64,000 bases of DNA from positions 514,167-578,166 of the forward strand of contig ML976697.1 in the NCBI GenBank assembly GCA_010015655.1, read 5' to 3'. Both the position numbers and the translations under genes were made by a program. A model generated the notes under the pieces. That model was not told the DNA's origin and did no database searches. It saw nothing but the letters and a program-made list of their open reading frames with translations. The stretch is from Bimuria novae-zelandiae CBS 107.79. Its lineage: Eukaryota; Ascomycota; Dothideomycetes; Pleosporales; Didymosphaeriaceae. Shown here piece after piece: positions 20,722 through 31,849 of this stretch; the first letter of the stretch is position 1; each line of letters starts with the position of its first letter.

Positions 20722-23700
20722 GGTTTGCTTCTGGTTCCTATGTGTTTTCTGAGTGTGGATATCCCTTCCATTTAATTAGGTAGGTTCGTGGCTGATCCGT
20801 GTGTTGTAGTATCTTCTCGACTTCGAATTCGGTTTCTTCCTCCGGTTGGTGATAGAAGGTGGTTTCGACTGGTGTCTCTAGGTCCGCTGGTTCTAATTAG
20901 TCTATGTAGAATACTGGGTGTATTTTGGCGTCTAGTGGTAATTCTAATTAGTAGTTAACTAGTGATATTTATTCAGAAATAAAAAATAGCCTAACCTTAA
21001 CATAATCTAGTTTCTTGTGCTTTTTCTTCTAGGTTTAAAGATTTTTTATAAGCAGATATGCTTTATCCCCCTTCTTTAGCTAAGGTGCCGTTTTTCTTTT
21101 TTGGTTCGTGTAGGAAATGCTTTGCTGTTGAGCTTTCTCGAGGTTCTCTTAGAGTTATTAATATATTTCTTTTATTTTTATAGCCGTGTTGATGGCTTCT
21201 TCCGCTCTAATAGTAGTAGGAAATATCTAATTAAAGAGATATAGATGTCTTTTATAGTTTGCATAGAACGGTGTATATCCAGTTACTACTAATATCTTAT
21301 TATTATATGCTAATTATGCCATTAGTAATAGGGAAGTCTAGTTATTCTTCTAGTTATTGTAGTAGATGCGTAGGTACGTCTCCATTGTTTAATTCGTACG
21401 TTCTATTTGTCCGTCCGTCTGTGGGTGGTATGCTGTTAATAGTTTTCGTTTCGTTCTAATAAGTGCCATGAGTGTTGTCCAGTAGTTCGAAGTAAAGAGT
21501 TTGTCTCTATCGCTAATAATTGTCTTAGGGATGCCATAATGTCGTATAAGTCAATCTAGGATAAGGAACGCTAGTTCCGTTGCTATTATTACTCCGTTTA
21601 TAGGATCCTTTAACTTTGGCAATCCTATAATAAAGTCCATTATAATATCTTCCTATAGTGCTGTGGGTATCTAGATGGCTTGCATTTTTCTGTATTTGGG
21701 ATGTGTTACGTATTTATTGCGCTAGTAATCTGCGCATTTGCGTATATAGGTTATTACTACTTCCTTAATTCCCTTAAAGCTGTAGTTCCTTTAGATTAGC
21801 TCTATTATTTTTCTAATTCCAAGGTGTCTATATACAGGGTCGTCGTGGTATTATCGTATAACCTCTATCTGTTATTCCTTTAGTACTTCCCGTGTGAGTA
21901 TAAGGAGTTAATTAAGTTCTGCCGTCGGTTCTAGGGAACCGTTAGGATTTTTCTTTAGTATTATAGAGTAGGTTTTAACCTTTTCTCTATTATTATTTAT
22001 TCTACTAAGAGCGTCTGCTCGTCCGTTTTCCTTACCTAGGATGTATACAATTTTAAATTTATATTGTCCTAGTGTTTCTAACCATCTTCCTTATCGTTAG
22101 TTTAGTTCTTTCGTGGTTGTGAAACGTGTAAGGTTTTTATAGTCTATAAAGATTATAAGTTTTAAGTAACTATGTGTATAGATCCTCTAGTATTTAATAA
22201 CTTTTATAATTACAAGTAGTTCTTTATCGTGTACTTTATATCGTAATTCTTTAGGTGTAAACTTATGTGCGTAGTATGCAATTAGGTGCTATTTACTATT
22301 CTTTTCTTGTTTTGCGCATGCTCTAACTGCTAAGTCGCTTACGTCTATTTCGATACGCAGGGGTTTGTTATCCTAGAAGTATATAAGGACTAGTAGCGTA
22401 ATACATACTTTCCGTAGCGTTTAGAATGCTTACTCGCATTCTTTTGTCTAATTAAAAGGTTTGTCTTTCTTTATAAGGTTCGTAAGTAGTAGCGTAATTC
22501 TGGAGTAGTCTGTGATGAACTGTCTATTAAATCTAGTAAATCTAAGGAAGCCTTATACTTTCTTAAGATTAGTAAGTAATTTCCACTTCTTTACTTCCTC
22601 AATCTTCGAAGGGCTTACTTAGATACCTTTAGTATTAATAACATGTCCTAGAAACTCTAATTCTGTGACATAGAATTTACATTTCTTAAGTTTTAATTAT
22701 AGGTTGGCGCTGTCTAGTGCTCGTAGTACTGTTTATACGTGTTATACATAATCCTTCTCTTGTTTAGAGAATATCAGGATGTTGTCGAGGTAGGTAACTA
22801 TAAATATGTTAAGGTAGTTTCTTAGTACGTTATTAATTATTACTTAGAACGTTGCTGGTGCGTTCGTGAGTCTAAAAGGCATAACTTGGTACTTAAATAG
22901 TCCGTATCTAGTTTAAAAGGCTGTCTTCCACTCGTCACCTTCTGCTATTTATATAAGGTGGTATCCGTCTCGTAGGTCGAATTGTGTAAATATCTTGGCT
23001 CGTCCTAGCCTGTCTCGAGACTCTTGTATGTTTGGTAGTAGGTATCTATTCTTAATCATCATGTCATTTATCCTTCTATAGTTAATGCATGGACGTTATA
23101 TTCTATCCTTCTTTATAATAAATATTAGGGATAATATTGCTAGCGATTCTAACTTACGTATCTATTGCCTCTTAAGGGCTTTCTTTAGGAATTCGCGTGT
23201 CCATTAGAGTTCTTTTACGCTTTATCTATATAGTAGTCCAAAGGGTAGCGTCTTTCCCTCTTTAAGAACAATGCGATAATCTTAGTGTATATACTTAAGA
23301 AGGGCGTTGGCTCCTTTTTCTTCCTAAAATAAATAATTCTATTCCTTATATTTATTAGGGATATTAAGAGGTGTGCTATTCTCTTCGTGCTTACGCTTTA
23401 TAACCTAGTAGTTCCTGCCAGTGTCTACTAAGTTAGTTTTGTGTTTATTAACTTCTAGTCGCGAGACTATGTTATTAATAGCTCTCTTATCTACTATCAT
23501 GCTTTATTAATACGTAGGCTTTACTTGCAATACACAGTTGTAGCGCTTAAAGGATAGCTCTTTCTTTTCCTAGTTAACTATGGGGTTATGCTTCCTTAAC
23601 CAGGGTAATCCTAAAATCACGTTGTGATTGGCTTCTTTAATAATGTCGAGGGTAATTAATTCCTAGTGTCTATGGATCGTGAGGGTGGTTTCGATCTCGT

Positions 23701-24334
23701 ATTTAATAGTTACTTTGCCGGGCATTAGTTATCCATTCGCGACATGAATAGCATAGGATATGGCCTTCTTGCGCTTATAGAGTCCTGCTCTATTAAGTGC
23801 TTTTCTTAACACATAGCTTTCCTGTGCTCCTGAGTCTAGCATGGCTTTTATTTATATTTTTTTAAGCTATACTAGTAGCTTAATTAATACCTAACTATTA
23901 GTGGCATTTAGTTCCTTGAAGGCGTTTTCTCGCCTAAGCCTAGGTCTAAAAAAGACATTTTCTTCGTAACTGGCTCTATAGGTTCGAGGTGTCCTTCCTT
24001 CTTTTTCCCTTAAGGCTACTACTAGGCCTCTTTTAGGATAGCTTCACCGTCTTCTTCCTTTATTACCGTTTCAATCCTAAGGGTCGTGGTCCCTTTTAGT
24101 ACGCGATTAAACCCATGCTTTTCTTTTTACTCCCTGTATTCCTTATAGTTAGGGTGTAAGCATGTTTGCTATTTATCTAACGCGCATTTTCTATTAACTA
24201 GTAGTAATAATACTTAGTTTAGTGCTTAGTTAAAGTGTAGAAAGTATCGCGTTTTACGTTTATCCTAGAGGTGAACGTTGCAATAGTTAATAGGGTAGTT
24301 AAACCACTCCTATTTGCATTATTAGTATGTTTAG
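20633..24334 (-). pseudogene. Gypsy-1 pol (protease to chromodomain)
   Basis: The RIP-ed minus-strand pol. Retropepsin motif MLDSGAQESYVLRK lies near 23815-23860. Reverse transcriptase has TYLDNILIFSKQEKD near 22755-22800. RNase H lies at about 22100-22400 and integrase at about 21200-21800. The chromodomain near 20730-20840 reads YLIKWKGYPHSENT. After it a basic Gln-rich tail (QTKKQKQREENQLR) ends at a TAA at 20633-20635, or, if that is a RIP stop, near 20522. The tail lies within the antisense ORF. Gag continues right of Copia-1. Confidence 0.88.
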
Positions 24335-24339
24335 GGAAA

Positions 24340-24553
24340 TGTGTGCGTACCACAGCAGGAGGCGAACTGGGTTTTTTTTACTATCTGATGGAAGTTGGAG
24401 TGGCTATATACATGAAGTGGAGTATCTAGAAGATTCTAGATCAGCAGGNNNNNNNNNNGGCTATATACATGAAGTGGAGTATCTAGAAGATTCTAGATCA
24501 GCAGGGTCACATGACTGTGTGACGACATAGTCGAGTTGTGATGTTGGCTAACA
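24340..24553 (-). repeat. Copia-1 left LTR, containing an assembly gap
   Basis: Matches the 155-bp right LTR, but appears longer because a run of ten N interrupts it and a 47-bp stretch (ending GATTCTAGATCAGCAGG) occurs on both sides of the gap. Removing gap and duplicate gives about 157 bp. A poly-T tract (TTTTTTTT) near 24373 replaces GATT of the other copy. Confidence 0.9.
24449..24458. other. Assembly gap (10 N) with unmerged overlap
   Basis: Ten N lie between two copies of the same 47-bp LTR sequence (24402-24448 and 24459-24505). The right LTR has this stretch once. This is most simply two contig ends that overlap but were not merged. Confidence 0.9.
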
Positions 24554-24606
24554 CACCCCCCCAGCTTGAGTGAATTGCAGAAACAAAAGCTAAAAAAGGA
24601 GTGACT

Positions 24607-27600
24607 CTAAGCTCTTGGTGATCTCTGCGTGTGTTCCTCTAGTACCACCCCCCGAGCTCGTCTGATACAATATCTTCCGAGTTTGTTTAAGGCTCTAGTA
24701 ATGCTGAAATATCGCTGAGTCCTAGCTGGCGTATAAAGCTGGCGTGCTTTTGGCGTGGAAAAATCTTTGTGAAACCATCTGCGGGCATTTCTGCAGTAGG
24801 CTTCCATTCAATCTGCAATCTGCCTTCTAATACTTCCTGACGTATCTAGTGGTGGTGCACGTCTACGTGCTTGAGCTTTGTCTGAAGCTTATTGGCTGTC
24901 TTAGTTGTAATTGAGACAGTTTGCTGGTTGTCGCACCAGAGCGATGGTACAAACTCTAGGTTAAAATAAATTGCCTGAAAGAAGCGTTGCTACCACTCCA
25001 TCTCTCCTCTTGCTAGTAATAGAGATAGTAGCTCAGCCTTAGTAGTCGATTTCGTAACTAATCGTTGAATTGTCGCTTTCCAATCAATGGGTAGGCCGTA
25101 AAGCTTGAAAAGATAGCCTTAGGAACTTCGACGAGTGTGTGGCTCATCTGCAAAGGCCGCATCTGATGCGCCATAGAACAACGGTTCTAGTTCTTGCTAA
25201 GCTGATTCTGATTCTGGTGTTGAGATGCTCGTGATTCCGCCTTGTATATCTGCTAATGCACGAATAGCAAGGTTCTTTGTACTAATTAGGTATCGCCAAA
25301 CATGCTGCGCTGCGTGCATATGCTTCTGCCCTGGATTCTAAAGATAACGTGCTAGTATTAAGTGTGCTCGCGCGACGTCTGGGTGTGTTAAGGTCGAGAT
25401 GTATGCTAGTGAGCTAACTAATTGCTAATATCTGTGTGTTCGTGCTGCGCTTGGTTCCTCTGTTAAAGGCGTAAGGTTGTTTTCCTTTAATGGTACGTCT
25501 AGATATTGTCTATTAAGCTTAAGGTTAAACTTTGTTGCAATCTTGTTAATGAATGAGTCTTAGATTAAGTAGATAGATCTTGTGAGCTCTTCTTAAATGA
25601 CTTGAATTCCTAGGAACCACTTGAGCTCTCCTAGCTCGCGAATGTTATATGTGTTAAGCAGCTGTTGCTTGAACGCTTAGTAGGCGCTTATATTGAGTGG
25701 ATGTACGAGGACGACAATATCGTCGATATAAAAGAACACGATTAACTGCTTGTTCGTGAACAAACATGGAACTCCTGGTACTGGCCTTAAGCCGAGCTTC
25801 TTTAGGGTTGATGACAGCTCTTGGTACTAAAGCAATGGTGCTTCCTTAAGGCCGTAGAGTGCTCGTTGCAGCTCAAGAAGCTTACCGAATATGTCTATAA
25901 ATCCTTCTGGGGTACGGCAGTACATCTTTCGCGGTAGTCGAGCGTTAAGAAAGGCATTTAATGTGTTAAACTAAAATATTAGCAGGCCGAAGGCTGCTGC
26001 TAAAGTAATAAGTGCTTGAAACACTTTTATAGCAAGCGTAGCAGCGTATGTGTCTCCCTACGTGTCTTGTAGGTCTCCTTGTACGCAGAGTCGTGCCTTA
26101 AACTTGTATAGATATCCGTCTTTATCAAACTTGTACGTGAAGACCTATATTAGGGGTAGTATCTTAGCATCTGCTATAGCTGATGTTGCCTTGGTGCGCT
26201 TAAAACAGTGCTTTTTTTAGTAGCTTTGAAACTCTGCTTGAACTGCCTGGGTAAACTCTGCGCTGAATGGATGATTCTTGAGGTCTTTCTAGCGCTTAGG
26301 CGGTGGTGGTAGCTAATCGCGATGAAGCCTTATCTTTGGTAGTTCTCCAGCTAGCTTTGCTGGGGCTGTCGGATTTATTACGGCTGTAAAAGCTGTATAG
26401 TATGTAGTAAAGGCCTAATTTGGTTGCTTCCTTGCTCGTTTGCCTGCTACGATGTTGCTGCTGCTTCTAACCTTGGGATCAGCCATCCTGGGTGCGTTGT
26501 TTCTTCGTCGATCTGGAACATATTCGTCTGAACTCGCCCATCCTTTGGGTAGAGTGGAAGATGCTTTTTGAGGCTGGCTTTGGTGGCCTGATGCGATCGG
26601 CATAAGTGGCCCTTGTCCTTGACTAGTAACATTCTCCTGCTGCGGTGCTCTGATATGGATTGTTAGTTCATTATCTTCTTGATTAGACTGCATGTCTTCT
26701 TAGTTACACTATATTTCTTAGAGCAATTGCTCCTGCAACTGCTATTCGGTGTCCTGCTCTTCTGCAGTTTACTAGTTATCCTGCGCATCCTGCGTGCCTG
26801 TGTTGAAGATTTCCTCGCCTTCCTCCTGCTGAGGCGGCGCTGTGTTGCCACGAATTGATGGCTCCGGCGTCGGTAGATAGGCTATATAAGGCTCATCCTC
26901 CTTGTTGCGATTGTGTATAGTGTGAAGCTGTGACTGCATCGGCTCGATTAGATCAGTTAAAGTGGCCTGTGTGTCTTAGGAGTAAGGTATATCTAAAACC
27001 TCAATTTCTTCCTGTGTTATAGCCTCCCTCTCTAGGTTATCACTAAAACGACTTTCGCGCTTAAAAATCACATCTCGTGCGCGAATCACCTGGTCTTTTT
27101 TTAGGTAGCTAAATGCGAAAAATGTTGGTAGAGTCGTATCTAACCAAGTATCTAACAAAAGTGCGAGATTCAAGCTTATCAGCCTTCTTTAGCTTTTTGT
27201 TAAGAATGTAAGCTTTGCATCTAATTGGAGCAAAATAAGTAACTAAAGGCTGCTTGCCGTAAACAAGCTTATAGGGCGTTTTCTAATTAATAGCTTTTGT
27301 TGGTGTAACATTAGCGATTCGAGCGGTAGTGATGGCTAGTTTATTTAATAGTAACTTTAGCAGTCCTGCTTAAATTCGAAGCGCTCTTACTTTTGTAATA
27401 ATAACATGTCCTACTTTTTCTGCTGCGCTAAGCTGCTTAGCAGTATCTAGAGCTTATAACTTAATCTTAAAGCCTGCTTGCTTCGCAATGTTATAGAGTT
27501 TAAGGCTATAGCCCCGCTCACCATCAATCTTGAGTATAACCACAATGTACCTATACTAACGCTGGATCTTGTTAATTAATGCTTTTAGCGCTGGCACTAC

Positions 27601-29538
27601 CGAGTGCAGTGTCTTGTCTGTGAGTGTAGTTACTTTATGCCACTTTGAGTACTCGCACACAGCGTGTAGCAAGTATCGGTCTCTGTTGTAGCAGGTCTCC
27701 CCTGTAGGGATAAGCTGCACAAGATTAATTACAATGCGATAGAATGGTCTCGTAGCCTATTCTTTAGGTTAGCGTCTGCTCACTTAAGCTGCCAATTTCG
27801 CTTTAATACATGTGTCGCATTCTCGTAATCGAGGTGCTCGGGTATCTGGATCCAGAGCTATTCCTCTCACGTTCTTGTTTACATGATCAATTACTTCTTT
27901 GCTTGCATGGGCAAATAACTCATAAGCTTCAATGTGGGATGCTGCAATTAGGCGTCGATCCTCTCTCGAGGCCTTGTATGCTCGCCGAAGCGCTGTAGCA
28001 AAACTACTTAGCGTTGGTCGGTCGTTGTCCTCGGCATCGATGATCCAGTGGCCATCCTTGTGCTGTAGCGAGCAAATGACGTTTAACGAATAATGCTGAT
28101 ATATCACATCTTGTCCTAAGTCAAACTGCACACCTATTGCTCGGCATCTTAAGAGGCTTACAACGTTCGTGAAGAAACCTTCTACAAGAGCAACATCTGT
28201 GAGTTAGATCTAACCTATACCATAAGGCAAGTTTATATTGAAAGTAACTTTTCCCTAGGCTTGTATAGGTACTATTAATCCTCCTGTAAAGAGAATATCC
28301 TCTGGTTCTGCCTTGCGCGTCTCCGTCCATCCGAAACAGGTTGAGTTACAGACATGAATGTTAGAACCAGGGTCTAGAATCTATTAGTTAATAATTATAG
28401 GTAGCGCTTTCTGCTGCACCTGTTGTGGCTACATAATAGAGAATAAGCTGTGGGCAGCAAACCTCTGATCACGACTTACTAACGTCTTTCTGTTATTAAG
28501 CTTTATTAGCTCGTCTGCCTTCTTTATGCTTATCCCATCTCTTGCAAGGATATTACTAATTTTCTTGACTTGCTCTGGGTCCTTTAAGGCCTTTATGACC
28601 TTGGCTTGCGTGGCCTGTACTGGTTGGAAGTTCTTTGGTTTCTTCGGATGGTCTGGGACTAGGTACCAGCAGTCCTTGTACCAGTGTTGGCTTCCATAGA
28701 TACACTCTGGTTTTCCCTTTAGCGATCGTTCTTTCTGTTCTTGGCTTTGTTGTGCTGAAACGCCTAGTGTAGCAAACGTTCCGGGTGAAGCCGTAGTAAG
28801 TCCGATTCGTCGATGATACATCCTGAATTGGGCAATATAGTCCGCTAGAGATTGAATCTCATCCGTTTTCCCAATAGTTTCTTTTAGAATAAGGTCGTGG
28901 TGTGATGTAGCGGCCCACTTAGGAGCAATTGTTCTAACAACTGCCAGAAAATCGTCTTAGGCTCGATAGCCTGTCGTCTTAGGAAGGTCTGCCTCCTTGC
29001 ATTAATTTGTAATGTAAATCTAGTTATTAAGCTATTATTTAAGGTTACGGCTTTAAGGCTTCTCTTGTAGAGCGCGGTATTTGGTTACTAGCTCTTTGCT
29101 GCGTATAGCTATAGTTAGTGTAAGCTACTGCTTAAGCGCGATTAATTAATTATAGACGTTGTCTTTTCTATTAATTAGGTAGAGGTGGCGAGTCGCGATG
29201 GTGCGGCTAATTTCTATAAGAAGCTTGCCTTCTCTCCGCTTTAGGTTTGTATATTCTGTTCTCTTGTATCTCCAGTTGTGAAGGAGATTGCTGTACATCG
29301 CCTGCTGGCCTGCATCTAACTGGCTAATTGCAGTTGCTCTAGCCTTAATAGCGCTGGGCAATAGTTTCGTGGGTTTAATGAGCTTCGGTAGCTTATCCTT
29401 TGGCTTTGAGATGTTGTAGTATTTCTAGATACCGTCTACGACAGCCTTCTTTCGTCGTAGCTGGAACTATGACTCCTAATCTGCTGGTCTATCTAGTATA
29501 ACAGTCACGCGTGTGACTCCTTGGTCGCTGAGCGACAT
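24607..29538 (-). pseudogene. Copia-1 gag-pol polyprotein
   Basis: The minus-strand polyprotein starts at ATG 29538 (MSLSDQGVTRVTVI). Gag includes a knuckle-like CIYGSQHWYKDC (about 28665-28700). Protease motif LDPGSNIHVCN lies near 28345-28380. The pre-integrase finger has FAHASKEVIDHV and CDTCIKAK (27784-28131). Reverse transcriptase has PGVPCLFTNKQLIVFFYIDD near 25720-25780. RNase H ends near 24830 with a tail at 24607-24807. Several open stretches exceed 60 codons, but Trp/Gln-to-stop changes break the frame repeatedly, so it is probably not functional. Confidence 0.88.
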
Positions 29539-29667
29539 CGTGATAGCGACACCACTTTATGGCTGTCGTCTATATCAGGTCTTTGACGCCAATGCTACGG
29601 CGATCGATAATAAGGTCTGTATAAAGAATAACAAATGAACTCAGTAATTGTCAATTGCAAGTGCAAT

Positions 29668-29680
29668 CCGGGCTCATAAC
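29668..29680 (-). promoter_or_regulatory. Copia-1 primer-binding site (half tRNA-iMet type)
   Basis: Directly inside the 5' LTR the plus strand reads CCGGGCTCATAAC. GGGCTCATAAC is the anticodon stem-loop sequence of eukaryotic initiator tRNA-Met, so the element's RNA could pair with the cleaved 5' half of that tRNA, as known for Drosophila copia. Copia-2 has the same site with two transitions. Confidence 0.7.
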
Positions 29681-29835
29681 TGTGTGCGTACCACAGCAGG
29701 AGGCGAACTGGGTTGATTACTATCTGATGGAAGTTGGAGTGGCTATATACATGAAGTGGAGTATCTAGAAGATTCTAGATCAGCAGGGTCACATGACTGT
29801 GTGACGACATAGTCGAGTTGTGATGTTGGCTAACA
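29681..29835 (-). repeat. Copia-1 right LTR (155 bp)
   Basis: Starts TGTGTGCGTACC, ends TTGGCTAACA. It is the intact reference copy for the gapped left LTR and, for the minus-strand element, the 5' LTR. Confidence 0.95.
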
Positions 29836-29840
29836 GGAAA

Positions 29841-31300
29841 GTAGCTATATTCCTTAGCTTAGTAATAAAGGGTATATTAATCTTCTCTATAGAGGGTCTA
29901 TCGTATAGTCTCGTGCGTAGGGTTGCGGTGGTCCAGGTCGTACTATAGTTTATAGTTCGGGTTTTCGTTTAGGTACTTCTTTTTAGGGTCTTCGTGGGCA
30001 TAGCGATAGTCTACTATTTTACGTGCTATCTTGCTAACCAGATCAGGTTAGTAGGCGTGGTAAAATGCGGCTGTGTAGTCTTATTATTCTATTACTGTAA
30101 ACCCGAAGTCTCCTTCCCTTAGTTAGTGTCTTTCTAAGAAGTCGAAAACATTCGTCGTCTTACTAGTAATAGGTTTACTCTAGCTAGGGTAAGGTGTAAG
30201 AGATTAAGGTATTGGCTCCTTTTCTTTCTTATCCGAACTTTTATATGCATCCTCGTAGAGTCGTAAGTTAGGTAACTCTAATTATTCTAATTCTTCGTCG
30301 TAGATGTTAACTTATTTAATAGCGTTTATTACTTACTATTCTTCGTTAGTTGTTTCTTTGTTAACGGTTAGTACGTTTAGTTACCTGGTGATCTTGTTCT
30401 TAGATCTGCAGTTCCTGGCTATATGGCCTAGTTTACTATATATAAAACATTTACGCGTCTCGGTCCCCTGTCGTCAGGTTCTATCTAAGATACGTTAGTT
30501 AGGCTTTTAGAAGCCTGTAACCTTTCCTATTCCCTTTTCTAGGTTATTAAACTAGATATCTTCTATTGGTTAGGGTCTATAATAGTTACGTTGCTAGCGT
30601 CGAGGTATTTTTAGTGGCGCCCTGTAGACTACAGGTGCCTGTTATCTGAAACTAGCATTCCTTAGATTCCTGCGGAATTCTTCCTGCAAGGCGAACTATT
30701 CCCTATTAATACAGATAGTCTCTTCGTATAATTCTTTTAAGGTCTTTATTTTTACACTACTACGTAGGAGTTCTTCACGCACATTACGTTTAAGGCCTTA
30801 TTTATATATTATCTTAAGAGATTTATCCTCCTAGTCGAGTTATACGGCGTACTTGCGAAACTCGGCTGTGTATTTAGCTGCAGATTAGTGTTAGCGAACT
30901 GTTTAGATCGCACGTTTAGCAATAGCTGTCTTATTAGTAATCCTAAACATTTATTAAAGGCATATCTTAAAGTTATTATAGTCTTTAATAATATTAATCG
31001 CGTTAGCGTGTCTGTTAATGTACTCCTCGTTCTCGTTGTCGTAATCCATGTCTAAATACTTAACTAGGTAGGAATAGATCTATTCTTTAGCGCTTCCTCG
31101 CATATAGGTTACAGCGAAGATAACCTTCTTCTTATCTTTAAGATCTTGGTTTTGGTCGAAGAAGTAAAGGTCTAGCTATAAGAGCCAGGTATTAAGGAGA
31201 GTACAATTACCGTTATATAAGTTAGGTTTGTGTGCCTTGTTCTTGCCATCCCCTATAGGGGTGACGTGGTTGTCCGAAGCTATAGAAGAGGTAGGGATCC
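29841..31300 (-). pseudogene. Gypsy-1 gag
   Basis: The gag remnant on the minus strand, beginning just after the right LTR. The retrotransposon-gag core reads LYFFDQNQDLKDKKKVIFAV near 31090-31170, and a zinc-knuckle region containing KLGHIARNCRSKNKITR lies near 30385-30445. It is interrupted at 29840 by Copia-1 and flows into the pol part at 24334. Confidence 0.85.
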
Positions 31301-31330
31301 TAGTAGTACTTATGTTAAGGGTGTTTAAGA

Positions 31331-31788
31331 TATTAAGATCCTAAAGAGGTAGCTATTCTCTAAGGGGCTAAGGTTAGTTCTCGGGCAGGAGTACTAGTAG
31401 GACGGGAAAGGGTTATAGTGATAGCTTGCGCCTGTTACTAAGGGCGTTAGTATTAAAGGTGTGTATAATATAATTAAATTAATAAGGTTGCTTATTTAGA
31501 TCTAAATAATAGATTAATAAACAGGTTAAACACAAATGCCTTAAGGGTATTCGTGTAGGTTTATATATAAGAAGGGTAAACCTTACTATCTATCTCTCTT
31601 TCTACCATCCCTAGATTCTAATAGATGGTCGCGCCGTCCGTGGATAGTGCACCTTCCACAATCTTAGCAGGATAGTATGTCTTAGCTAGATAGTACATCA
31701 CGTGATCTCGGTTACGCGACCCCGCTAAGTATCACTTCTACTAAGGCCCGTTGGTCCTCCGCGTTCCATACATGTTTAGATCCTAACA
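31331..31788 (-). repeat. Gypsy-1 right LTR (5' LTR)
   Basis: Starts TATTAAGATCC (first G mutated), ends GATCCTAACA, with CACGTG at 31699-31704. The first 230 bp match the left LTR apart from RIP-type transitions. The stretch at 31545-31690 differs. Confidence 0.9.
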
Positions 31789-31849
31789 ATAGTCTCCATT
31801 ATCGTGTGTTTAACCTGTTTATTAATCTGGAAAAGGGAACAGGAAAGGT

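Larger units (their letters stand above)
24340..29835 (-). mobile_element. Copia-1, Ty1/Copia element nested in Gypsy-1
   Basis: A complete Ty1/Copia retrotransposon in minus orientation with LTRs at 24340-24553 and 29681-29835. The 5-bp target duplication GGAAA is exact (24335-24339 and 29836-29840). The interior order on the minus strand is gag, protease, integrase, reverse transcriptase, RNase H, which is the Copia order. RIP damage is milder than in the surrounding Gypsy-1, so it inserted later. Confidence 0.95.
19525..31788 (-). mobile_element. Gypsy-1, Ty3/Gypsy chromovirus with nested Copia-1
   Basis: An LTR retrotransposon in minus orientation: LTRs at 19525-19980 and 31331-31788, gag at the right, pol with chromodomain at the left. 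Copia-1 is inserted in it at 24340-29835, leaving about 6.8 kb of own sequence. The two LTRs agree in their outer parts but carry unrelated central U3 blocks, and no target duplication is visible (CTACC left, ATAGT right). The element may be a recombinant of two family members. Confidence 0.88.

Noticed and set aside
20517..20771. 84-codon minus-strand frame inside the zinc-cluster ORF
   Set aside because: It is in a different frame from both the chromodomain tail of pol and the antisense ORF; a shadow of the two overlapping genes.
24327..24530. Open frame spanning the run of N
   Set aside because: It lies in a Copia LTR and crosses an assembly gap with duplicated flanks.
29640..29680. tRNA gene suggested by GGGCTCATAAC
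   Set aside because: Only the anticodon-arm word is present, with no acceptor, D or T arms; it is the primer-binding site of Copia-1.
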